The translations under genes and the position numbers were made by a program. 64,000 nt of DNA. Origin: Nostoc sp. ATCC 43529. Its GTDB lineage: Bacteria > Cyanobacteriota > Cyanobacteriia > Cyanobacteriales > Nostocaceae. The first letter of the stretch is position 1. Every line of letters starts with the position of its first letter. Shown piece by piece: positions 16,808 through 25,819 of this stretch. Below the pieces are notes generated by a model, which was not told where the DNA came from, did no database searches, and saw nothing but the letters and a program-made list of their open reading frames with translations. The stretch is taken from contig LWTK01000042.1 of the NCBI GenBank assembly GCA_003326205.1, positions 1 to 64,000 of the forward strand. Direction: 5' to 3'.

Positions 16808-18574
16808 TTAGAAAAAGCTCTTGTATGCATCAACAGGTAACGGTGCATTGCCTGCTTGTATGGGTGCTTGTGGGATAGGAAACTTCCGATCTACTTCCTT
16901 GACTCGCAAATCTAAATCTTCTTGTGTGGGTTTTTTCTGGGTACTTTTCCTAGCAAGCTCCTTAATGACTTTATCCCACTTAGTATCGTTTTCTTGTTCG
17001 AGTCCGATAATATATTTCGGAATTTTGATATTTTTTAATATTGGTACTGAACCCTCATTTTTATTACTGTAAGCAGGGTTAATAAGTAGACATTTACCAG
17101 GTGGTAATTTGAGGAATTGGGCAGGCTCGAACAGCTTCCGAGTCCGTTCTTGCTCACTGATAGACGTGCTAGCCCTACCCCCTCCAGTTGAGCGAGATTT
17201 TTGTTTATATTTAATTTCCTCTTCACCTAAATATGCAGAAAATAGTCGTGCTGATTCTTCTTCACCAGGATTAAAAACAAATTTTGTGCCGCACGCACCG
17301 AGGATGGCTTTAGAGATTTCCCTACCATAAATCTTTTCAAGCTGACCCATGTTTTGCCAACCCAGGATACCGCAGAATCCTTCGGAACGAGATTCGTTAA
17401 GCCATTTAAATAAATCTGGAAGGAAGATACTTGGCAACTCGTCAAGACATACTACTAATGGGCCATCTTCCTTGCGTTTTTTGGCGATACTGCGGGAAAC
17501 TACCATGTGGAGAATGCTGGTCATCAGGGGGCTGACAGCATCGCGGCGTTCGCGGTCTAACCCGAAGATAATCATCTGTTTGCGTTTTACCTCCAGGGGG
17601 AGGGTTGTTTTACCGACAAAGCATCCCAATGTACCCCTTGCCATGAACCGGGTGAACATCAATGAAGCGCTACCAGCGATACCCGCCACGGTTTTTTCGG
17701 AGCCAGCTGAGCTAAATAATTGACCAAAAGCTATCTTAATCCAGGGGTTTAGTGCTGCTGCCATCAAGCGTTCGACCATCTTCTCGCTGGAAAGTATTGC
17801 CGCAGCCGTCATAATATCAGCGCGTTCGCCAAACTCTTTAGTTAGCATTAAAATAGCCTGCGTCAACTGGTCGCCCGCAGGGCCAAAGAATGCGTCCTCA
17901 GACGCATTACCCAACAGGCGGAAGTTCTTGTTAATAACCGTAGCTAACTGCCGTGCAGTCTCAGCATCAGAGGAATCGCGCAAGAAATCGATGGGATTAC
18001 ATACCTCCGATTCGGGAAATCCCGGTGCGAAGATGTGTACGTCATACCCCTTTGATTTGGCATAACTGGCGATTTTGGCAAGACTTGCATACTTGAAGTC
18101 GTATAGTACTATACCAAAGCCTTGGTCAATTGCTGAGTAAATCATCGGGTTGATAGCCGAGAATGATTTACCGCTACCAGGTGCGCCAATTACAGCAGTT
18201 CCGCGTTGGACATCGGGTACATAAACTGGAACTCCCCCACTCCCCTTGGGTGATTTTTGACCCTTGTATTTGTGTACTCCAATATATAAACTGGCACTAT
18301 CACATTTAGGAGCGACGATTTGCTTCAAGGCTTTTTTCTTAGCTTGGGCGGTTTCCTTTGCTCCACCCCAATAGCTAGTAGCAAGCTTGCCTTTTTTACC
18401 ATTACTAAAAAGCTGTAAAAGCAACAATAAGCCAATTCCACCCGCAAGTGCCAAACCTTGAGGTGACATGAGCTTATCTGTATATTTACTAAAGTCAGGA
18501 TTGCTATTTTTATGAGTAGCTTTTACTTCTTTAACTGTCTTAGTTTTAGCAGTTACAAACAGATAATTATTCAT
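16808..18574 (-). CDS. VirD4/TraG-like type IV coupling ATPase
   Basis: 588 residues from ATG 18574 (an ATG at 18637 is also possible, with GAAGAA before it). One membrane segment (ALAGGIGLLLLLQLF, about residues 40-55) anchors it. Walker A is GAPGSGKSFSAINPM at about 130, Walker B PLVVCLDELPSIFLPDLF at about 345, and the family segment GILGWQNMGQLEKIYG follows. Coupling proteins bring the relaxase-DNA complex to the secretion channel and drive transfer. The C-terminal 100 residues are variable. It ends the row of conjugation genes and overlaps closely with the next gene, which fits a co-transcribed unit. Confidence 0.9.
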   Translation of the reverse strand: MNNYLFVTAKTKTVKEVKATHKNSNPDFSKYTDKLMSPQGLALAGGIGLLLLLQLFSNGKKGKLATSYWGGAKETAQAKKKALKQIVAPKCDSASLYIGVHKYKGQKSPKGSGGVPVYVPDVQRGTAVIGAPGSGKSFSAINPMIYSAIDQGFGIVLYDFKYASLAKIASYAKSKGYDVHIFAPGFPESEVCNPIDFLRDSSDAETARQLATVINKNFRLLGNASEDAFFGPAGDQLTQAILMLTKEFGERADIMTAAAILSSEKMVERLMAAALNPWIKIAFGQLFSSAGSEKTVAGIAGSASLMFTRFMARGTLGCFVGKTTLPLEVKRKQMIIFGLDRERRDAVSPLMTSILHMVVSRSIAKKRKEDGPLVVCLDELPSIFLPDLFKWLNESRSEGFCGILGWQNMGQLEKIYGREISKAILGACGTKFVFNPGEEESARLFSAYLGEEEIKYKQKSRSTGGGRASTSISEQERTRKLFEPAQFLKLPPGKCLLINPAYSNKNEGSVPILKNIKIPKYIIGLEQENDTKWDKVIKELARKSTQKKPTQEDLDLRVKEVDRKFPIPQAPIQAGNAPLPVDAYKSFF

Positions 18575-18713
18575 ATTAATCTGTGCTAATTTTGCAATGA
18601 GGAAATCGAAGAAATATGCGATGAAGTGAAGTTGCATATTTCTTCATTAGTTATCTGGTATGTCCTCTCCAAGTCAAAAATTAAAGAGGATAAATTCTTC
18701 TATGATTGCCTTT

Positions 18714-20129
18714 TTACTTTTTAGGAACTGTGAGAGGTGTACCAAGAATAATTGGGTCTATTTCGCGGTAGGTGAAGAAGGGAACAGGACCAATGAAGTA
18801 GGGCGAGCAGCCCAAGTCAACCCATCCCCGCTTGCAAATACGGAAGAACATCGCGGTGGTGATACTGCCGTCAGCTTCGTTAATATCCCAGATGACTTGT
18901 TTAAATGATTTTCCAAAGGGATGACGACCTGTGGGTTCTTTCCCACCGTTGAGGCTGCCCAAGATGCCGAATCCGCCTTTAACGTTTTGGTCTTTACCAG
19001 ACATCCATTGTGCGCCAACGATAGTCTCACTACCCGAAACTTCGATGTGACCGCACTTTTTCTCACACGGGACATTAAATCCAGCTTGATAGCTACCGCT
19101 TATTGACTTCCAGCGTCCGCTTTCAAGCGAACCGAGGGGTAAGTCTACTTTGCCGATAAAGCTAACATCGGGGATGGGAACACTGGGGAACTGATCAAAC
19201 GGTACATCAGCTAATCCCGGAACCTTACTAATTGTTGTGTTTTGCCAGTTAGTGAAGTCCTTTAGCTGTGCATCCTGAATACCGGGGATGCTGGTTAGTT
19301 TATACTTATCAAGTTTGACATACTTGCCAAGTTCCACTTCTCCCAGTTCGGGATAATTGTCTAGCACTTCACCAACAGTTTGGTAGCTTGCGGTGCTGCC
19401 TGTAACTTTGGTCACTAGTTCTTGAATTGGTGGGATGGCTCCAACTTCTGAATCTTCAAGCTTGGGAATTGCTTCGGCGAGGTCTTCGAGTGTTTGCCAC
19501 TCTAGTGTCTCAAAATCTGACAGGTTGAGATTTTTGAGGTTAATTCCTGTGATGCTGGCGATATCTTCAAGCGTAAAATCTTCAATATTGAACTCAGTTG
19601 CTTCAAAATCGCCCAGTTCCATGACTTCGGCAAGGCTTTGTCTAGTACTCCAGGTGCGTGTCTCTTTCATACCAGGGTTTTTAATATTAGGGAATTCGAC
19701 GCTGCCAGCACCGCCGAATTTCATATTTTTGAACGTGATACTGCTCCAGTCAGGAGTAGGCGCACCGTTGACGTATTTAGTTGCGACGGGCTGTGGCTGT
19801 TTGGTTTGTTTTGTTTTATTTATCGAAGTGTTCAAATTTGAATACTTCGATGGAACTGTTTGAGCTACTGCTTTCTCACCGAATAGGAGACTGCCGATAT
19901 TGTAGCTACCTCCAAACCGGATTAACCCGTGTAGGGCAAGTCCTGCAATAAGTCCTGCTACCATCAGGTAGCGTAAGTTATTAAATTTTTCCATCCGATA
20001 CTCAAGCGCTCGGTTGGTTTTTTTGTGAGTGGTTTCCTGACTTGCAGCTCTCACTGGTACAATCGCAGTTACCTCGGTTGTGATATCTAAAATTTGGTTG
20101 TTGGAGGTCAAATTTTCGTTATACATCAC
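18714..20129 (-). CDS. Unknown membrane-anchored protein of the conjugation cluster, 471 residues
   Basis: One membrane or signal-like segment at about residues 56-76 (LMVAGLIAGLALHGLIRFGG) follows a cytoplasmic tail. Residues 165-340 consist of short repeats rich in L, F, E and P (LEDIASITGINLKNLNLSDF; SIPGIQDAQLKDFTNWQNTT; VPGLADVPFDQFPSVPIPDV), suggesting a solenoid-like outer part. The C-terminal 120 residues form a Cys-containing domain (CEKKCGHIEVSG, CKRGWVDLGCSPYFIG) with five Cys that could form disulfides outside the membrane. No family is known to me. It sits between the VirB9- and VirD4-like genes, so a surface or channel role in conjugation is inferred. Confidence 0.6.
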   Translation of the reverse strand: MMYNENLTSNNQILDITTEVTAIVPVRAASQETTHKKTNRALEYRMEKFNNLRYLMVAGLIAGLALHGLIRFGGSYNIGSLLFGEKAVAQTVPSKYSNLNTSINKTKQTKQPQPVATKYVNGAPTPDWSSITFKNMKFGGAGSVEFPNIKNPGMKETRTWSTRQSLAEVMELGDFEATEFNIEDFTLEDIASITGINLKNLNLSDFETLEWQTLEDLAEAIPKLEDSEVGAIPPIQELVTKVTGSTASYQTVGEVLDNYPELGEVELGKYVKLDKYKLTSIPGIQDAQLKDFTNWQNTTISKVPGLADVPFDQFPSVPIPDVSFIGKVDLPLGSLESGRWKSISGSYQAGFNVPCEKKCGHIEVSGSETIVGAQWMSGKDQNVKGGFGILGSLNGGKEPTGRHPFGKSFKQVIWDINEADGSITTAMFFRICKRGWVDLGCSPYFIGPVPFFTYREIDPIILGTPLTVPKK

Positions 20130-20143
20130 TGGTTATTTAAAAA

Positions 20144-20977
20144 TTATTGATTCAAGAGAAAGTTTGTTTTACCTGTATTTGGTGTTATGGGAGTGTTATT
20201 GGGCTGTGGCGGTATTTCTAAGAAGCGCTTTCCACCTAGCACCATGAGTTTTTCAACCAACTGCATTGATACTCCGGTAGTGCTGGCGGCGACAACAAGT
20301 TCCTCTCCTTGCGATCGCAACTCCACAAGTTGGTTCAGACGCTTCCAAAGCTTGCTATCTGTAGTAACCCACTGATTTTTAAGGGCAACTTGCATTCCTT
20401 TAGCGATATGTCTGCTATCAGATAATGCGGTGTAACTAACCTTTGGTTTTACTTCTTCAGGTTTGCTGGGAGTATCGCTAATAATTTCAATTTGGCTGTA
20501 CTCTGGTGTGCCACTGCCCGCTACAATCCGAAAGTGATAGCTTTTCCTTGTTGACCCAGATTCGGTAATTACTGTCATGTGCCCCCCGTAAGAAGCTTGT
20601 GGTAAACCGGGGATTTTGACTGTCTCTATGCGGCGAATGTGAATTAGTCCTGCGCCCGTACTGTTGCTAGAACACTTACCCAAGCCTTCAAGACATCCGT
20701 CTACATCAAAAACAAACCTAGATGGGTCATCCAGCCAGATTTTCTTGATGACTTCTCGGGTGTTGTAGAACGATATTGATACCCCATGTCCGGGCCAGAC
20801 CTTAACTGTCTGCAATTGGGCATTTTCCCCTGACACCTGGGACGCTGCAACTTGACGGATAGTATTTGCTAGTACAAGTTGGTTTGGTGCAAACACGGAG
20901 GCAATGGTGAGGCATCCGCCAAAGGCGATCGCGCAGGGCATCATTAAACTAAAGTCGGCTATATATCTGAGTTTCAC
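20144..20977 (-). CDS. VirB9/TraK-like outer-layer channel protein
   Basis: 277 residues. An N-terminal hydrophobic segment (MMPCAIAFGGCLTIASVFAP, about residues 12-31) is probably a signal sequence, with NQLVLANTIRQ near the cleavage. The following domain, VKVWPGHGVSISFYNTREVI and KIWLDDPSRFVFDVDGC, has the beta-rich layout of VirB9/TraK proteins, which form the outer ring of the channel with VirB10. Similarity is by pattern and context, not clear homology. Its start ATG overlaps the stop of the VirB10-like gene by four bases, the usual VirB9-VirB10 neighbourhood but in reverse order. Confidence 0.65.
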   Translation of the reverse strand: MKLRYIADFSLMMPCAIAFGGCLTIASVFAPNQLVLANTIRQVAASQVSGENAQLQTVKVWPGHGVSISFYNTREVIKKIWLDDPSRFVFDVDGCLEGLGKCSSNSTGAGLIHIRRIETVKIPGLPQASYGGHMTVITESGSTRKSYHFRIVAGSGTPEYSQIEIISDTPSKPEEVKPKVSYTALSDSRHIAKGMQVALKNQWVTTDSKLWKRLNQLVELRSQGEELVVAASTTGVSMQLVEKLMVLGGKRFLEIPPQPNNTPITPNTGKTNFLLNQ

Positions 20978-22818
20978 AGCTTGATTGACCTATCGACTTT
21001 GATTGTAATTTTGGTGTCTTTAGGCACATACCAGACATTGGGACGGCGGTTGATTTCGTCGGTGGCACGTTCTGTCCGCTTGCTGACTGTTTCGCCAAGT
21101 TTGCCAAAGGCACCTTCAAGGAAAGCAGCTCCCAGGTTGCGGTTGTTATTGCGGCTGCGGGTTCTTGTCCCACCTAAAGGCAAATCTTCTGTGACTTCTT
21201 CATCCGGCTGGTTGATAATTTCCCCTACCTTGGCAAGACCAGCTATTGTCCCCAAAGTGGCATCATACTTAGCAATTTCAGATCCCTTGTCGTCGTAGGG
21301 TCTGGCGGCTAGGGGGGAACCTGCCTCTCCCAGGACTGATATCGTTCCGGGTGATATGGAGTATTCAGTTCCATCTTTAAGAATAGCCGTGACTTCGGCA
21401 CGCACGCCTGATGTGCTATCAACCGAAATCATGGCGATAGTTACCTGTGTTCCTGCTGGAATGGCTATTTCGCCAGTATTGCTGTAAAGCGGCTCGTTCA
21501 ACTGGGCGACAAACCGTAACGTATTTGTCTGCTCCTGGGAACGACCGTTATTGCTGATTTGGGGCATAACGAGCGGAGTTACGAGAGTTGCACTTGCAAA
21601 CGAACCGACAACTAGATACTGTGGTTGTGTTTCTTGAAGTATCTGTGCTTCTTCTGGCAAGTAGTTATTTGCAAGTCGTTCGACTTGCTGAGTGGGGTTG
21701 TTTTCTTTATTACCAGCAAAACTGGATTCTAAGGTTTTTTCTTTGCCAAGTTCTGAGCTAGTTTGTGGTTCTTTTACCAAGAAGCTATAAATAACTGGTA
21801 CGGCTTGATTGTCCTCTTTGTCACCAGTATTGCTATACTCTGGAGTACTGTCGTTTGTGGTTACAGGTTCCCAGCGCGGGCGCAGTTCTTCAATTTGACT
21901 GGGAGTGTTAGTAACTGTTTCGGTATTCTCGCTGCGGCGGTTACGGCGGCGACGGGAACGACTGGTATTTTGTTCTGCTGGGCGTAATGTTTCTTCAGTT
22001 TTAGCTGTAACTTCTTCTGCTGTTGTGCTTGTAGGTTCACTTACAGTGGTACTGGCTAACATATAATCAACCCGACCAACCGAACCCAGGCTACGCAGGC
22101 GTTCGAGTTCGGCTATTGGGTCTTTGGCGACACTCTGGTTGCTGGCAACTATTTGTTTGGCAAATTTTGGCAGAGGAGCGCTAGGACGCAGGGGTGCTAT
22201 TGGCTGTGAGGCGACTTCTCTACGTCTTGGTCTAACAGTTTCGGGTGCTTCTTCTCGGTATACACGTCTTCTAGAAGTAGGAGGAGTTCCTTGAGCGACT
22301 ACCCTTCGTTGTGGAATAGAGCGTGTTTTCTCTTTGTTTTTAGATTGTTCTTCTTCAGTACTTTCCTTTTTCTCTTCTTTATCTTCCGTCTTGCCTTTAC
22401 CATTTAGTGCATCAAGTTCTTCCTGTTGCTTGGCAAGGGCAAGCTTGGCATAAACATCCCCATCTTTTTTCTCAGATGCGGCAACCGTGGGAGTGGGGGT
22501 AGGGGTTACTTCTGGTTTTTTGGCATTTTTACCACCCCCATTCATCATGCCGTTGAGGACAACAAATATAACTAGGAACCCAGCACCGAATGCACCACCA
22601 ATAATTCCTAATCTTGACCAGGGGGATGTGACAAAATCGTGTTTAGTTTGTATTAATGCGGGGTCTTCTACTTCCAGTTCATCTTCTTCAGCTACCTCAT
22701 ATTGTGAACCCTCCAGTTCATTTTCTACAGGTTTTATATCTTTACTCTCAATTGGTAAAAGACTATCTACGGAAGATAATTCATGCTTATTTGAAGCCTC
22801 ATCTTGTAGCTGTAACAT
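20974..22818 (-). CDS. VirB10/TrbI/TraB-like channel scaffold protein
   Basis: 614 residues in VirB10 layout: a cytoplasmic acidic tail (1-65), one membrane span (LGIIGGAFGAGFLVIFVVLN, about 69-90), a long linker rich in P, T, K, E and R (about 100-330), and a C-terminal beta domain with NEPLYSNTGEIAIPAGTQVT (about 445-465), typical of TrbI/VirB10. VirB10 spans the cell envelope and links the inner-membrane ATPases to the outer ring. It overlaps the VirB9-like gene by 4 bp. Confidence 0.85.
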   Translation of the reverse strand: MLQLQDEASNKHELSSVDSLLPIESKDIKPVENELEGSQYEVAEEDELEVEDPALIQTKHDFVTSPWSRLGIIGGAFGAGFLVIFVVLNGMMNGGGKNAKKPEVTPTPTPTVAASEKKDGDVYAKLALAKQQEELDALNGKGKTEDKEEKKESTEEEQSKNKEKTRSIPQRRVVAQGTPPTSRRRVYREEAPETVRPRRREVASQPIAPLRPSAPLPKFAKQIVASNQSVAKDPIAELERLRSLGSVGRVDYMLASTTVSEPTSTTAEEVTAKTEETLRPAEQNTSRSRRRRNRRSENTETVTNTPSQIEELRPRWEPVTTNDSTPEYSNTGDKEDNQAVPVIYSFLVKEPQTSSELGKEKTLESSFAGNKENNPTQQVERLANNYLPEEAQILQETQPQYLVVGSFASATLVTPLVMPQISNNGRSQEQTNTLRFVAQLNEPLYSNTGEIAIPAGTQVTIAMISVDSTSGVRAEVTAILKDGTEYSISPGTISVLGEAGSPLAARPYDDKGSEIAKYDATLGTIAGLAKVGEIINQPDEEVTEDLPLGGTRTRSRNNNRNLGAAFLEGAFGKLGETVSKRTERATDEINRRPNVWYVPKDTKITIKVDRSIKL

Positions 22819-22835
22819 ATTTTGGGATCTAATTA

Positions 22836-23621
22836 CTAATTATTTTCTTTTTTGCCGAGATTATAATCAACAATTTGAGTAATTTCTAAACCTGGCTCTC
22901 GTACTAAATAAATTTTTTTATCAAGTTCAGTTGGCTTGGCTGGTAACTTGGGAGTATCGATAGCTTCGACAGTAATTGTTTTGTTAAAGGCGATTCCTTT
23001 ACCTTGATTTTCATTTCTATCAAAGCTTACAAGCGTGCCGATATAATCAACCTCCCACTTTCCATCCTTGATTTTTCTGGGTTCAGAGATATGGCGGGTG
23101 ACGAGTGAGACTTGAACTTCACCGTTAAATACACCATTTGGGACAATTTCTGCTAATTTTTTGAGGAAGTTTGCCCGAAAATCTTGATTTTCAGATAGTG
23201 CAAATGCAGCTTCCCAAGCTCTAGTCGGAATTCTTTTTCTACTATTTTTTGTTGTTTGAACATCTATTCCTTTATCGGGTTTGGTAACGTTTTCGCCATT
23301 CTCTGTTGCTTCGATTATTCCGTTCCAACCAAACATTTTAATCATGCTATCTGAGATAAAGCGTTTGATAGTTTCGTCTTCGCGTTCGTTGGGAGCAGCA
23401 AATTTACCAGGTGAAATAGAGCCATCTTGGAGTTGAACAACCGTCATGCCTTTGACATGACGATTTGTACTAGAACTCATACCAATATTTACAATTTGCA
23501 ATAGGATAGATAAGATAGTTCCTCCTGCTGTTATGGTGATTGCCATTGCAATAGGTGTAGAGGTAGATTGACCGTAACTGAGAAGGCGGGCTGGTTGAGA
23601 TTTAGACTTAGGTTTAAGCAT
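22836..23621 (-). CDS. VirB8/TraE-like inner-membrane protein
   Basis: 261 residues: a short cytoplasmic start, one membrane segment (IAMAITITAGGTILSILLQI, about 24-43), and a periplasmic domain with VQVSLVTRHISEPRKIKDGK and WEVDYIGTLVSFDRNE, consistent with the NTF2-like fold of VirB8 proteins, which nucleate assembly of the channel. The match is structural and by gene position, immediately before the VirB10-like gene. The Tyr- and Asn-rich end is variable. No enzyme activity is expected. Confidence 0.7.
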   Translation of the reverse strand: MLKPKSKSQPARLLSYGQSTSTPIAMAITITAGGTILSILLQIVNIGMSSSTNRHVKGMTVVQLQDGSISPGKFAAPNEREDETIKRFISDSMIKMFGWNGIIEATENGENVTKPDKGIDVQTTKNSRKRIPTRAWEAAFALSENQDFRANFLKKLAEIVPNGVFNGEVQVSLVTRHISEPRKIKDGKWEVDYIGTLVSFDRNENQGKGIAFNKTITVEAIDTPKLPAKPTELDKKIYLVREPGLEITQIVDYNLGKKENN

Positions 23622-23718
23622 ATATTTCCGATTTAGGGAACTTACTGATAAATTGATATACTAATAAAACAAACTGATGTGCTTTTTGCCAAACTATCAA
23701 ATCTTGAAATGTCTTAGC

Positions 23719-23752
23719 TGACTCCTGAATTCTGACTCCTGAATTCTGACTA
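23719..23752. repeat. Short tandem repeat of the GACTCCTGAATTCT type
   Basis: About 2.4 copies of a 15-bp unit (CTGACTCCTGAATT) between the VirB8- and VirB6-like genes. It is the same repeat family as at 3492-3526 and 30809-30831, typical of Nostoc intergenic DNA. Confidence 0.75.
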
Positions 23753-23753
23753 A

Positions 23754-24905
23754 TTACTTTTTAACTTTAATTTTGGAACTAAAAAATTTGGTGGCATTGA
23801 CAGCAACCGTAGCAGTTGTACTTGCTCCACCAGTAGCGATTCCTGCTGCAATTTCAGATCCAAATGCTACTGTTTTACCTAATCCTGTCCAAACAGCTAT
23901 TCCACCACCTGCGGCTAATGCAGATGAAAGGATAGGAGAAACCAATCCGACAAAAAGGAGAAATATCATCGGTTGGTTTTGTTCGGAATTAGCAATAAGT
24001 TGTCCGCACAAACCAATAATCATGTTGAAGCAAAGTTTTGCCATTCCAACGGTGAAATAACCAGTTAGCCAAGCGAAAATAGGTTTTGCGCCAAAGGGGA
24101 GTAGTGAACCGCCTATTGCCAATGGCCCAAGCAGGGCAGTTAACAGCATCGTGAATTCGATACCCCACTGGTAAGCGTTATTTAGGGCGAGGAGGATGAC
24201 TGCAACAAATCCGGTGATCATTGAGCCGATTGTACTGGTGATAGAATTACCAATCTTTTCGGCAATTTGACCGGGGGAGAGGTCGTCGAGCGCATCTTTG
24301 GCATCAGATAAAGCCTGAAGTGGGTTAAACTCCCAACTACCGCTATCGGGGGCTTCTCCTTTGAATAGATCGGGCGCAGAGGTTTTGAGTTCTGCTTCTG
24401 CTTGTTGCAAGCAGGTGATTGAATCTTGCGTGTTACCAGGGATTGAGCGGCATCTTTCCATTGCTGCCCCTACTTGCTGCTGGAGGGCAATATTGCCGAC
24501 TGCGCGGTTGAATGCTACTTCTAGGTTGGCTCCGGCAGCAGTAAATTCAAGAATGTCACTATTGACAGTATTAATGTATCCTCGTATGGCGAGTGTTCCA
24601 CTTCTGAGCAAAGTGCCATTGTTAGCTAGTAGCCCGATAACCAGGATGGGCCATATCCAACTGGAGAGAGCTTTCATATCTTCTTGATTTATCCAGTTTT
24701 TGCCTAACTCAACCATAAAAAGGGTAAGTGTGGCGATCGCAAAAAACTGACCAACTTTGCACATTGAGCCATACAAGCTACCGTTGAGGGTTTCTTGCCA
24801 AAGTTCATTGAAACCTTCAGCTACTAATTGCGCTCCAGCGGCGGCATTTTCTAAGATGTCTTGTCCAAAAAATGGGTCGGTTGCAATTATGAGGTGTTCT
24901 AACAT
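23754..24905 (-). CDS. VirB6/TrbL-like polytopic membrane protein
   Basis: 383 residues with about six membrane segments, the clearest being VGQFFAIATLTLFMVELG, LSSWIWPILVIGLLAN, IGSMITGFVAVILLALNNAY, FTMLLTALLGPLAIGGSLL, and a C-terminal glycine/alanine-rich one (LSSALAAGGGIAVWTGLG). A large periplasmic loop lies between the second and third. This is the layout of VirB6/TrbL proteins, which form the inner-membrane part of the channel. Its position between VirB5- and VirB8-like genes agrees. Function inferred. Confidence 0.75.
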   Translation of the reverse strand: MLEHLIIATDPFFGQDILENAAAGAQLVAEGFNELWQETLNGSLYGSMCKVGQFFAIATLTLFMVELGKNWINQEDMKALSSWIWPILVIGLLANNGTLLRSGTLAIRGYINTVNSDILEFTAAGANLEVAFNRAVGNIALQQQVGAAMERCRSIPGNTQDSITCLQQAEAELKTSAPDLFKGEAPDSGSWEFNPLQALSDAKDALDDLSPGQIAEKIGNSITSTIGSMITGFVAVILLALNNAYQWGIEFTMLLTALLGPLAIGGSLLPFGAKPIFAWLTGYFTVGMAKLCFNMIIGLCGQLIANSEQNQPMIFLLFVGLVSPILSSALAAGGGIAVWTGLGKTVAFGSEIAAGIATGGASTTATVAVNATKFFSSKIKVKK

Positions 24906-24974
24906 AGCACTTGGTTAACAGGCGTGAAGGTTTGGCCATCTCAATTGCAGAGATGACCAACTAATTAGGGTGAA

Positions 24975-25706
24975 TTATTGCCCAGCAGTAGTTTTGAGAC
25001 TGCTAAATCCGCTGATTTCGATGTACTGGGCGCTGATACCGTCCATCATCAGGTTTTGACGACGGCGATCGCTTGCCACCTGTTCGGCAAGTTGACTTAG
25101 CATCAGGTTAGTTTGCTGGACATCGTGCCGTGCTTGCAGTCCGTCGGTGCGAGATTGCCCCAACATTGAGACAATTTGCGAGTTTTGGGCAGCAATTACC
25201 TTGAGAATGTTTTGTGAAGCATCCATTGATTGTGCAGATTCCGCGAGTTCTTTGGCCTCGGCTACAGTTTGTTCAGTTGCTTCTATTTCATTTTTGGTAC
25301 GTTCCTGACCAAGTTCCCCTAAGACGCTTTCGATTGTGGCGCGGGTGGTTTCTCTCTCCAGTTCGTTAGCTGCACCTACAGCACCTTCAACTGTGTTACT
25401 TTCATTCCAGTTACCCTTTTCCTTGAGTTGCTCTTTGAGCTTTTCGGCTGAATTTACTGGGTCTGGCATATCCATACTGCCAGTCTGAATAGCAGTTTTA
25501 GCTTCGCCTTTCATCCCACCCCATTCATTAGCTGCTGCGGTGAGTTCGTTTTTGGTTTCCTCAAAATAGTTATTGAATTTGCCTAAAACCTTGAAAAAAT
25601 CGTCAATTGAAAAGGCATAACTGGGTGCTGTACCGAGTAAAGTAACCAGACCAATGATTGACCCGATTATTACCCCTTTCTTAGTAAACTTGAACTTTTG
25701 CTTCAT
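24975..25706 (-). CDS. VirB5-like periplasmic protein
   Basis: From ATG 25706, 243 residues. The N-terminus MKQKFKFTKKGVIIGSIIGL followed by VTLLGTAPSYA is a classical signal peptide cut before FSIDDFF. The mature part is almost all alpha-helix and coiled coil (ELERETTRATIESVLGELGQ and EATEQTVAEAKELAESAQSM), as in VirB5/TrbJ pilus-tip proteins. No Cys is visible in the mature part. An ATG 24 bases upstream is open but lacks a signal-like start. It lies just downstream of the VirB4 gene, as expected for VirB5. Match is by layout and order. Confidence 0.7.
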   Translation of the reverse strand: MKQKFKFTKKGVIIGSIIGLVTLLGTAPSYAFSIDDFFKVLGKFNNYFEETKNELTAAANEWGGMKGEAKTAIQTGSMDMPDPVNSAEKLKEQLKEKGNWNESNTVEGAVGAANELERETTRATIESVLGELGQERTKNEIEATEQTVAEAKELAESAQSMDASQNILKVIAAQNSQIVSMLGQSRTDGLQARHDVQQTNLMLSQLAEQVASDRRRQNLMMDGISAQYIEISGFSSLKTTAGQ

Positions 25707-25819
25707 ACTTTTTGTGGATAAAATAACCAATGTGGCAATTAAAGTTAAGCCACTTTTTTATGATTTATTTATTCTTCTTTTTCCCAGTCCAGATTATTTG
25801 TTAGTTTGTCTTATATAAT

